DNA from: JAGRAX01 sp041391365 | Lineage (GTDB): Bacteria; Bdellovibrionota_G; JALEGL01; JAGRMV01 | Direction of reading: 5' to 3' | NCBI GenBank assembly: GCA_041391365.1 | Contig: JAWKOC010000003.1 | Coordinates: forward strand, 186,001-250,000 | Length of the DNA: 64,000 bases | In this document: piece after piece, positions 27,380-35,700 of the stretch | Layout of the letters: each line of letters opens with the position of its first letter | Numbering within the stretch: the first letter of the stretch is position 1 | The notes under the pieces: generated by a model | Database searches by the model: none | Told to the model about the DNA's origin: nothing | What the model saw: only the letters and a program-made list of their open reading frames with translations | Position numbers and translations under genes: made by a program

Positions 27380-28045
27380 ATGGTGGACAAAAGCAGCGAT
27401 ACAACTCGGAGGGGAAAAATTCTGGTGAGTCTAATGGCTGCTTTGTGGATTTTTTCCATAGAATCCGCTGTGGGATCAGATATTTTTTTCAATTTTCAAG
27501 TCTCCACACCCACATGGCGAAACAACCACTCAGATACTCTTCGCCTGGCCTTAGAAACCGAAGATCAATTGATCGAGCATCAAAAGGAACTTGGAACCAA
27601 CAATCTTGAGAACGAGATCATTTCCAAAACATTGGATTTTTTTTGGAGCCATGAATTTCATACGTATATTGATGAAAAATATTCCCAGGAGCCCATATCG
27701 CAGGTGATTGGTATCCTGTATTTCAATCCATCGGATGCTTCAAAAATGATCGATTTTACACTGGAGATCGAAACTGCATTCAAGCCAAACCTTGACCGCG
27801 AAAAGATCAACGGCGAAAAATGGATATGGTCCGGTCTCCACATCGCCTTATCTCCAGATTCCATACTCGATGGGTTTCGATTTTCTTTTGACCACACCCA
27901 AAAAGAAAAGGGTGTTGATCGAAAAATTTCCTCCGAAGAAAAGAACGAATACCTGGAAAGAAAAAATTTCTTATCGGAGTTGTCTTGTTATCTTTTTGAT
28001 CCCGTCCACGGAGTTATCGTTCAACCTTTTGTGAATCAACACTGA
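27380..28045 (+). CDS. Small secreted protein, unknown function
   Basis: 221 residues, not recognised. The ATG at 27380 has a strong Shine-Dalgarno (AGGGAGG, 6 bases before). The in-frame ATG at 27341 has none. A signal peptide is visible (KILVSLMAALWIFSIESAVGS). The mature part is strongly charged and mixed alpha/beta, with one cysteine near the C-terminus. It sits on the opposite strand between the carboxylase alpha and beta genes, breaking what would otherwise be one minus-strand operon. It ends 24 bp from the convergent carboxyltransferase gene. Confidence 0.72.
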   Translation: MVDKSSDTTRRGKILVSLMAALWIFSIESAVGSDIFFNFQVSTPTWRNNHSDTLRLALETEDQLIEHQKELGTNNLENEIISKTLDFFWSHEFHTYIDEKYSQEPISQVIGILYFNPSDASKMIDFTLEIETAFKPNLDREKINGEKWIWSGLHIALSPDSILDGFRFSFDHTQKEKGVDRKISSEEKNEYLERKNFLSELSCYLFDPVHGVIVQPFVNQH

Positions 28046-28069
28046 TCAAGAAAGTCTTTGAAGAAACAC

Positions 28070-29620
28070 TTACAGAGGAATGTTTCCATGTTTCTTTTTG
28101 GGGTTTTGATCTTTTTTGTTTTCCAAAAGCCGTAGGGAAGAAACAATTTTTTTTCGCGTTTGGGATGGTTCGATGACTTCATCAATGTATCCCAACGAAG
28201 CAGCCTTGTAGGGATTGGCAAATGTTTCTTTGTAGTTGGCCACGAGCTCTTTTTTCTTTTCCTCAGGGTTTTTGGCCTGTGCAAGCTCGTTGCGGAAGAT
28301 GATGTTCACCGCGCCATCGGGGCCCATGACCGCGATCTCCGCCGTTGGGTAGGCGTAGTTCACATCGCCTCTCAAATGTTTGGAACTCATCACATCATAG
28401 GCACCGCCATAAGCTTTTCGTGTGATGATCGTGACTTTTGGTACGGTCGCCTCTGCATAGGCATAGAGAAGCTTGGCTCCATGACGAATGATGCCTCCAA
28501 ATTCTTGCGCTGTCCCTGGCAAAAATCCAGGCACATCTACAAAGCTCACAATCGGCACATGAAAACAATCACAGAAACGAATGAACCGAGCGGCTTTCAC
28601 CGAAGCATCAATGTCCAGGCAGCCTGCCAATACACTGGGTTGGTTTGCGACAATGCCCACACTTTGCCCATCAAATCGGGCAAATCCTACAATCATGTTT
28701 TTGGCAAAGTCCGGATGAATTTCAAAAAAATCTCCTTGGTCTACAACTCTGGTGATGACTTCTTTGATGTCATAAGGTTTTGAGCTTTCTTCCGGAATCA
28801 AATCATTGAGAGAGGATTCCTCTCGATTCCATGCATCTTGAGTTTGGACCCGAGGCGATTTTTCCATATTGTTCGAGGGAAGATACGAAAGCAGTTTGCG
28901 AATAGCGGACAAACACTGCTGGTCACTCTCATAGGCTAGATGGGCTACGCCACTTTTTTGTCCATGGGTTTTGGAGCCTCCCAATTCTTCTTTGGTGATT
29001 TCCTCATGAGTCACGGTTTTGATCACCTCAGGACCCGTGATGAAGAGATAACTGGTGTCTTTGACCATGATCACAAAATCCGTGATTGCAGGAGAGTACA
29101 CTGCGCCTCCCGCACATGGTCCCATCACAGCTGAAATCTGAGGGATCACACCCGAGGCCAAGGTATTGCGAAGAAAGATATCGGCATATCCCCCCAAACT
29201 TTCAACACCCTCCTGGATGCGAGCACCCCCCGAGTCGTTCAGGCCGATCACGGGAGCCCCCACCTTCATGGCCAAATCCATGAGTTTGCATATTTTTTGT
29301 GCATTGGTTTTGGAAAGAGACCCCCCAAAGATTGTAAAATCTTGGGCAAACACAAACACGGGACGACCTTCCACCAAACCGTGCCCAGCGATCACGCCAT
29401 CCCCGAGGTATTTTTTGTCCTGCATGTCGAAATCGTTGCAACGATGCGTGACAAAGCGATCCATCTCTTGAAAAGACCCTTCGTCCAAAAAAAACTCGAT
29501 GCGTTCTCGGGCCGTGAGCTTTCCTAGAGCGTGTTGCTTTTCAATGCGCTCTGGACCTGCTCCTTCCAGAGCTTGTTGGTTTTTTTGACGGAGATTCTCT
29601 AGGCTTTGACTTGAACTCAT
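28070..29620 (-). CDS. Propionyl-CoA carboxylase beta (carboxyltransferase) subunit
   Basis: 516 residues. Both crotonase-fold halves of the biotin-dependent carboxyltransferase family are present: GKLTARERIEFFLDEGSF, VFVFAQDFTIFGGSLS, LNDSGGARIQEGVESLGGYADIF, MGPCAGGAVYSPAITDF, then VDVPGFLPGTAQEFGGIIRHGAKLLYAYAEATVPKVTIITRKAYGGAYDVMSSKH. It transfers carboxyl from biotin to an acyl-CoA, most likely propionyl-CoA. The ATG at 29620 is preferred over a GTG two codons upstream. It is separated from the alpha-subunit genes by an opposite-strand secreted protein gene, so it needs its own promoter or read-through. Confidence 0.94.
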   Translation of the reverse strand: MSSSQSLENLRQKNQQALEGAGPERIEKQHALGKLTARERIEFFLDEGSFQEMDRFVTHRCNDFDMQDKKYLGDGVIAGHGLVEGRPVFVFAQDFTIFGGSLSKTNAQKICKLMDLAMKVGAPVIGLNDSGGARIQEGVESLGGYADIFLRNTLASGVIPQISAVMGPCAGGAVYSPAITDFVIMVKDTSYLFITGPEVIKTVTHEEITKEELGGSKTHGQKSGVAHLAYESDQQCLSAIRKLLSYLPSNNMEKSPRVQTQDAWNREESSLNDLIPEESSKPYDIKEVITRVVDQGDFFEIHPDFAKNMIVGFARFDGQSVGIVANQPSVLAGCLDIDASVKAARFIRFCDCFHVPIVSFVDVPGFLPGTAQEFGGIIRHGAKLLYAYAEATVPKVTIITRKAYGGAYDVMSSKHLRGDVNYAYPTAEIAVMGPDGAVNIIFRNELAQAKNPEEKKKELVANYKETFANPYKAASLGYIDEVIEPSQTRKKIVSSLRLLENKKDQNPKKKHGNIPL

Positions 29621-29696
29621 GGCCACATGTGTAGCTCAAATTCAAAGTTCTGTCGATTCTCAACCACTCCTGCCGCAAACGGAAAAAACGTAGCCT

Positions 29697-30263
29697 CTAG
29701 TGGTTGTAGTAGTGAGCATCCCGAGACTTTGATATATTGTGCGGCTCTCGATGAAGAGTAAACACTTGTCGCAATTTGCTTTCAAGAGCATCACAAAAAC
29801 TCTTTTCTTTGTCTGCCTCTGAACAATACATTTCCATCATGTTTTCAATACGACTGCGAATGGTATCAAGCTCTCCTGGAATACCCTTTTTGTACTGTTT
29901 CACAGCCGAGTCCACAGCAATGATCCAATGGGACAAAAATGCGATAGATTTTGGGTATTGATCTTCGCCCAAAGAAAACAAATCCACTTCGAATGCCAAA
30001 AAACATTGCTTTGGCTCCGAAAGGATCAAATAAACTGAACTCATCTTATTCGGACAATAGGCGGGAACTTCATTTTCATCAAGATAGACAATGTCATAGT
30101 TTGAACAAAGTTCCGTATAATCCGTATTGTGTGACACAAAGAGACCTGTTTGATTGAAGTCAAAGCGTAAATTTTTTTGGTTTCTATAGGGATCAATATT
30201 TTGGGCACTTGCCCAAGACCAACTTAGAACAACCAACACGAAACCTACCATTTTTGTTTTCAT
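29697..30263 (-). CDS. Secreted cysteine-containing protein, unknown function
   Basis: 188 residues, not recognised. There is a clear signal peptide (VGFVLVVLSWSWASA, cleavage before QNIDPY). The mature part has five cysteines (in ELCSNYD, AYCPNK, KQCFLA, MYCSEAD, SFCDAL), suggesting disulfides in the periplasm or outside. It ends with a His/Tyr-rich tail (DAHYYNH). It begins 9 bp after the stop of the next upstream gene, another secreted protein, so the two probably form an operon. The short lysine-rich N-terminus supports the ATG at 30263. Confidence 0.72.
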   Translation of the reverse strand: MKTKMVGFVLVVLSWSWASAQNIDPYRNQKNLRFDFNQTGLFVSHNTDYTELCSNYDIVYLDENEVPAYCPNKMSSVYLILSEPKQCFLAFEVDLFSLGEDQYPKSIAFLSHWIIAVDSAVKQYKKGIPGELDTIRSRIENMMEMYCSEADKEKSFCDALESKLRQVFTLHREPHNISKSRDAHYYNH

Positions 30264-30272
30264 TCCTACTCC

Positions 30273-31046
30273 TCAATATCGATCTGCATGGTCCATGACT
30301 TTGCGTTCGGGTTCTATTTTTGTTTGTGGAAAAGGTTTCATGGATTTGATGTCAAAACTCCCAACTCTTCCACCAGGTTCGTAGATGATGAGCATTGTAG
30401 AACAGACAATCCGCGAATCTTCTACGCACACTCGGGTAGGCTTGTACCCGGCACCAAAAAAAACTTGAGAAACTTTGTTTTGTCGATCAACTTGTTCCGG
30501 ATATGGAGTGTTTTCGTAGGCATCCATCACACCCGGATCTGCGGAAAGATACTTGATGTCAAATCGAAACTCAATCGCCTGCTCATTTCCAATGGGTGTG
30601 TATGAAAATGCATAGGACCGTTTTCCCGGCTTATCATTCTCTTTGGCTCGGATGATAAGCTCAATGGGAGTTTTTCGATCCGGATTCAAGGGATCCACAA
30701 TCCAAAGCGTCGATATCGCATTGCGATTCAAATGAGATTCATAAAACATGACTATGATCTTGCGGATCTGCTGATCTTGCTGCGAAAGATATGGAATTTC
30801 TAGATGAAGCGACGAATCAGAAACTTGGATCTCTTTTCCCGACGCCCCCATGGTTCTTTGCAAAGGTACTCGAACCATATCTTGTTTCCAAAGAGTGTAC
30901 GTGCAAAATTCACCCAAACAATATTTGGTTTTACTCTTGTTCACCCATCCTTGTTTTTCTGGTGCTTGGGCTCGAACCGACCCCATCGAAAAAAATCCGC
31001 TTGAAAAAATAACCAGATAGGCGGCTATCCATTTCCTCATCCCCAT
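30273..31046 (-). CDS. Secreted beta-rich protein, unknown function
   Basis: 257 residues, not recognised. Signal peptide at about 1-27 (WIAAYLVIFSSGFFSMGSVRAQA). The mature part alternates beta strands with turns, with an early cysteine pair (KYCLGEFC) and a late pair (RVCVEDSRIVC). Both pairs could form local disulfides. It is the first gene of a two-gene minus-strand unit with the cysteine-containing secreted protein. No promoter was recognised in the 64 bp before the neighbouring small gene. Confidence 0.72.
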   Translation of the reverse strand: MGMRKWIAAYLVIFSSGFFSMGSVRAQAPEKQGWVNKSKTKYCLGEFCTYTLWKQDMVRVPLQRTMGASGKEIQVSDSSLHLEIPYLSQQDQQIRKIIVMFYESHLNRNAISTLWIVDPLNPDRKTPIELIIRAKENDKPGKRSYAFSYTPIGNEQAIEFRFDIKYLSADPGVMDAYENTPYPEQVDRQNKVSQVFFGAGYKPTRVCVEDSRIVCSTMLIIYEPGGRVGSFDIKSMKPFPQTKIEPERKVMDHADRY

Positions 31047-31110
31047 GGATAAGGTTATGGCACAGTTGCCTTTTTGATATCAAGCCAAATCAGGTGTTTT
31101 TTTTGGATGC

Positions 31111-31332
31111 CTAATCCGATGAAATTGTAGGTTTTTCCTTGGAAGTTGGCTCGGTTTTTTGGGATTCCAAAAACGTGAGCAGGGCTTTGAGAGCATGGAT
31201 GTTGAGATCTAGGATTTTTTGGATCCAGATTTTTACGATGCCTTCACACTGCGTGTATTCCTGAATCAGCCCCACCAAACGCCAGGCTGTTTCTTTGAGA
31301 TCCTGTTCAATGTCTTTTTTTTCTCTATTCAT
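31111..31332 (-). CDS. Small helical protein, uncertain gene
   Basis: 73 residues, mostly helical (DIEQDLKETAWRLVGLIQEY, then WIQKILDLNIHALKALLTFL), ending in a Lys/Ser/Thr-rich tail. No signal peptide and no known family. It starts with ATG without a visible Shine-Dalgarno, divergent from the DCC-family gene 59 bp away. The amphipathic pattern and lack of a better gene in this stretch support coding, but a small spurious frame is possible. Confidence 0.45.
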   Translation of the reverse strand: MNREKKDIEQDLKETAWRLVGLIQEYTQCEGIVKIWIQKILDLNIHALKALLTFLESQKTEPTSKEKPTISSD

Positions 31333-31391
31333 GGTTGGCCATTGCTTGAGGATAGATGTAACATAGAAACAAAAATCATCAACTTTGCTTT

Positions 31392-31775
31392 ATGGAAAAC
31401 GAAAAAAATTCTCAAGCCCTAACCATATTTTTCGACGGGGCCTGCCATCTTTGTTCTTTCGAAATTCGGCATTATCAAAAAATCGATCAAACAGGACAGT
31501 TGGCATTTGTCGACATCAGCGATGTTGCCTTTGATGCAAAATCTTATGGCCTGGATCCCGATCGAGTTCAAAAAATCATGCATGTTCGGACTCCAGAGGG
31601 CACCGTCAAGACGGATGTCGATGCCTTTTTGGAAATTTGGAAACGTTTTCCTTCGCATGCATGGATGGCAAAGATCATTTCCCTTCCTTTTATCAAACCC
31701 TTGGCAAAGATCGCCTACTTTGCATTTGCCCGAATTCGTCCGTGGCTTCCCAAAAGGAAAACATGTTCGATCTAA
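31392..31775 (+). CDS. DCC-family thiol-disulfide protein (DUF393)
   Basis: 127 residues. The signature DGACHLC near residue 16 (D-G-x-C-x-x-C) and the following helix match the DCC/DUF393 family, named for its conserved Asp-Cys-Cys and predicted thioredoxin-like fold. The C-terminal ARIRPWLPKR also fits the family. The family is thought to act in thiol-disulfide exchange, but substrates are unknown. Its 3' end overlaps the next membrane protein gene by 13 bp, implying coupled translation. Confidence 0.85.
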   Translation: MENEKNSQALTIFFDGACHLCSFEIRHYQKIDQTGQLAFVDISDVAFDAKSYGLDPDRVQKIMHVRTPEGTVKTDVDAFLEIWKRFPSHAWMAKIISLPFIKPLAKIAYFAFARIRPWLPKRKTCSI

Positions 31776-32200
31776 GTTACGGCTTGATGCTTTCTCAGAT
31801 CACATCCACACTTATCATGGTGGGTGTGATTTGGATGGTTCAGTGTGTGCACTATCCGGCCTTTGCCTACATGGATCGCGATCGATTTCCTGCCTTTCAT
31901 CGCCTGCACATGGAACGCATTTCTTGGATCGTCATGCCGACGATGCTTGTAGAGTTTGTGGGGGCAGTGCTGCTCTGCATTCCTAGGTTTTCGGATGATC
32001 CGGTCTTGTGGATGGCACTCAACATGACCTTGGTCGTATTGATTTGGTTGAGTACATTTTTGTGGAGTGTTCCCATCCACCATCAACTTTCTCACAAGGG
32101 CTTTGATGAAGATGCAATTGTACGCCTGTGCAACACCAACTGGCCACGCACCATTCTCTGGAGTTGCAAAGCCATGATCCTGATCTACCTATTCTTATAA
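31763..32200 (+). CDS. Four-helix membrane protein, unknown function
   Basis: 145 residues with four predicted membrane helices (about 6-28, 50-75, 80-102, 125-144). The conserved-looking segment between helices 1 and 2 (CVHYPAFAYMDRDRFPAFHRLHMERI) is rich in His, Tyr and Arg and could bind a cofactor, but no family is assigned. The ATG at 31763 has AAGGA about 5 bases upstream. The longer frame from 31637 overlaps the DCC gene and is rejected. It is co-transcribed with the DCC-family gene. Confidence 0.78.
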   Translation: MFDLSYGLMLSQITSTLIMVGVIWMVQCVHYPAFAYMDRDRFPAFHRLHMERISWIVMPTMLVEFVGAVLLCIPRFSDDPVLWMALNMTLVVLIWLSTFLWSVPIHHQLSHKGFDEDAIVRLCNTNWPRTILWSCKAMILIYLFL

Positions 32201-32272
32201 ATTCACCACGAAAGACTTGACGAGCGCTTCTTTTGTTGTGTAACTCTTTGGTTATCTCAAAGGGGGGATTTT

Positions 32273-32680
32273 ATGAAACGAATGGTTTGGGGCTGGTGCA
32301 TTCTTGGATGGCTGTGCATTTCAGCTTCTGTTTTTGCTCAGGAAGATCGCAAGCGTATTGGCGGAATTTTTGATGTGATGCTGATCGAGGGGTGCATACA
32401 GTATGTTCCTGTGGATGCAGATGTAGAATATTCATTTTATGGATTTTACGAAGGATACTATGTCCACGCTCATGGAGTGGCCTTCAAACACATGATTCTG
32501 GAAAATGCTTCGATTCCAGATCAAGGCATTCTTTCAGAAAAACCCATTGGAAAAAAACACACCGAAGCCAACATTGAACTCGACCTGTATGACCTCGCCA
32601 TCCAGGGTGAAATGTATCTTTTGGATCTGTTACAAATCGATTGCGAAAAACATCAACGCAATGTCTTGGGGCAAGACTAG
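32273..32680 (+). CDS. Small secreted protein, unknown function
   Basis: 135 residues, unrecognised. Signal peptide at about 1-22 (MVWGWCILGWLCISASVFA). The mature part has two cysteines (EGCIQY and IDCEKH), many His and Tyr residues and a beta-rich middle. The start has a strong Shine-Dalgarno (AAAGGGGGG) 5 bases before the ATG. A weak promoter-like TTGACG occurs at 32217, but no good -10 follows. It is convergent with the giant helical gene 26 bp away. Confidence 0.72.
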   Translation: MKRMVWGWCILGWLCISASVFAQEDRKRIGGIFDVMLIEGCIQYVPVDADVEYSFYGFYEGYYVHAHGVAFKHMILENASIPDQGILSEKPIGKKHTEANIELDLYDLAIQGEMYLLDLLQIDCEKHQRNVLGQD

Positions 32681-32706
32681 ATTTTTGTTTTCATCCAATG
32701 TCGGGT

Positions 32707-35700
32707 CTATTTTCCAAAACAAGGGTAGGCTTTCATTCCTTGAGAGCTTCGATAGGGAGCGTCTCCACTTTTTCCTGCCCACAATATTTCGACAATGGGG
32801 TGTCCTAGATCATCGAGATTTTCAGGATTTTCCCACCACATGATAGAAAGGTTGTTTCCTCCTCGAACATTGGTCAAATGTGCATGATGACATTTGGATC
32901 CATGAATGGCCCCCAGGTGATGGTTCCAGTTCAATGCTTGATTTCGACTGAGCACCAACGAGATCGGACCTTGAGTAGAAAGAGCTTGTAAAAGATCATC
33001 CCAGCGTTCATTCGAAGCACCCGATTGACTCAAATGAACAAATAGATAGTCTCGAACTTTTTCCCGGTATTCCACGGTTCTCTTCAAACCTGAAGTTGCT
33101 CGGTATTGAATCAGTCGTTGTTTTTCATTTTCATACAGACCTTCTTCGACCTCATATCCATTTTCTTCCAAGGTTCGTTGCTGATACATCGAATACAGTC
33201 GGGTGAGGTTTTGCCTTACACTTGAGTTTGAATTTTCGACCGCATAAGACTTGTTCAACGCTTGAACGATGATACTCATTTCCGAAATGGAAACATATTT
33301 TTTGTTTTGAATGTTTCGATATGCTTTCATCACATCTTCAGTGATGGGATCTTCCATTGTCGGTTGGTAATTTCGAAGCTCCCAGGTTTCTTGAACAAAC
33401 TCATCAAATATAGAAAAAAGAGGAATGATAAGATCTTCAAGAGATCCTCCCTTTAGATAGGATCCTCTTTGTTTTCCTAGTTTTTTGATCAAGTCATCGA
33501 TTTCTTTTATTTTATGATAAATACTGGCCTCTGTTTTGGCTCGGTCACCAATCGAAGCTGAAAGAAAATATTCAATGAACAATCTGGAAGATTGGAATTT
33601 TTCAAATACTCGTGTCCAATCTTGATCTCGATACTCTCTTTGTTGTGAAATGTCTTTTGCTTTTTTCCACACAGATGACAGCACGGTGTTCAACGCGTTT
33701 GATTTATCACGTTGAAATCTCTTTACCCATTCAGCAATTTTTTCGTCTTGTGACTTATCTTTCAGAAATTTTTGAACGGCAAGCCATTGATTGTACAAAG
33801 AATCACAGAGAATTCCGTGCCATTCGTCTTTGAAACGATATTGATTTCTCAACGCTTTCATATGATCAAATGCAACACGGTTTCTTTTGACCAATTCTTT
33901 TTCATTTAAAATATTGAATTGATGATAATAGTAAATGTCCTGATTCAATCCATAGAACATGGCATCCATGTCAGTTTTGAAATATTCGACCAATCGTCTC
34001 ATCACGACAACCAATTTTTCACCCTCTTCTTCCGTGATGAAATTGTTGATATCGGCTACCACGGGAAGAAATCGATCCAAACCTATACTGATGTGTTCTT
34101 GAATTTGCTCGTCGTTTAAGGCCTCCGGAGAAAATGAAATCGCCAAATGAATCAAAAACTCGTTGAGCATGGATGGGTCTTCAAATGTGTGCAATTGAAC
34201 TTCGGGTATGGAATCCAAAAATCTGATCCAAAAATCATTGAAGCGAAACACATACATATCCAGAATATCTACAAATTCTTCATCACTAAGAAAGTATTTG
34301 ATTCGATTGATGATGCCTTTTTCCGAAAAGGTCATGTCTTTTCCCTCAAAGGAGGGATGTTCGTATGCTCGTTGATACTGAACTGCCTTTTGATAATAAG
34401 ATCGTAATGTTTCTTGATCTATATTTTCGATGATCTTCTCCAACTCCACCAAAAATAGGGTCCACCCATTGGGTCTTTCAGAAATCATCTCTTTGGCCAT
34501 CGCTATGGCTTCGAAGCACAAAGTAGGTCCGTATTTGTCATCTGTTTCTTTGCACGATTCCAAAAGTTCTAGGAGAAATTTGGTCTCATTTTTATCGAGT
34601 CGCTTTCCCTCTCTGAATTTTCGAATGATTTGATCAAGCTTCTCTGTTATAGTTCTCATGCTCCAATTGGAAGATGCGGTTCTCTCTGCTTCTCTTTTTT
34701 TGGCTTCTTCTTCAAGCATGGTCCACAGTTCCTGAAATTTTTTCATTTCCTCTGGGTCAAGGTCACTCACCCAAAAAGGAGTTGGAAGTCCGATGGTTGG
34801 TAAAGCAGGTGCTACAGATGGAGTTGATGCCGTGATCGAGGAAAGCTCATTGGATATGGCCGTTACGATTGGAGAAGTCTCGGCCGCGAGAACGTCTCCA
34901 TTGACAACATCGTAGCGAGGAATCAACACTGAAGGCATCACTTGACCCCAGTTTCCATTTCCGGACGACTGCCAATAGAGCGGGCCAGAAAGATCAACTG
35001 GATGACCTCCTGGAGGCCCTTGATAAGTTCCTGGGCGCATAAAGTTTCGATAGTGACCAATTTTGTTCAAAACACTTTGAGCTAAATTCACACCATCATT
35101 TCCAAGCTTTGATCCAAATTCTTTTAGAAAATTTCTTAGGTCATGTTCCATGATTTGAAGAAATGACGCCTCTCCGTCAGCTTCTAGAACTCGAAATTGA
35201 TTGTGCCCATTTTTCAAATGAGAAAAAGCCTGCGCAAAAGCTCGCTCATCTTCGGTTAGACTTTGAAACCATGGAGACCGGTCAGGTCGAAAGTTTAAGG
35301 TAGGGAACTTTGTGTAAAAATCTTTCAAATATGGCAACTGAATATAAAATTTTACAGGTCCAAGGGTGATTTTCCAAAAACGAATCATCCATCGAAAATA
35401 AGTGGGTGCATTGAACAACTGAAACATCAGTAGTGTTGATCCATAAGCCCATATAAGAAGGAGATATTTTTGAATCTGAGCTCGAAGATGTTTGTCCAGT
35501 TCAGTTCCCTCTCCGACAGCTAGGATTCCATCGATCCATTCCAATCGTCGTTCGTATTGATATTTTTGAAAAAACAACCTTCCCAGTTGGAAAGCTCCCA
35601 AAACCATCATTCCATAGTTGATTCCGACAATGGTAGAAATCAAAATAGGTCCATATGCAAGCAATGCAAACCCCAACCCGAACCCCAAAAGAAGTGCTCC

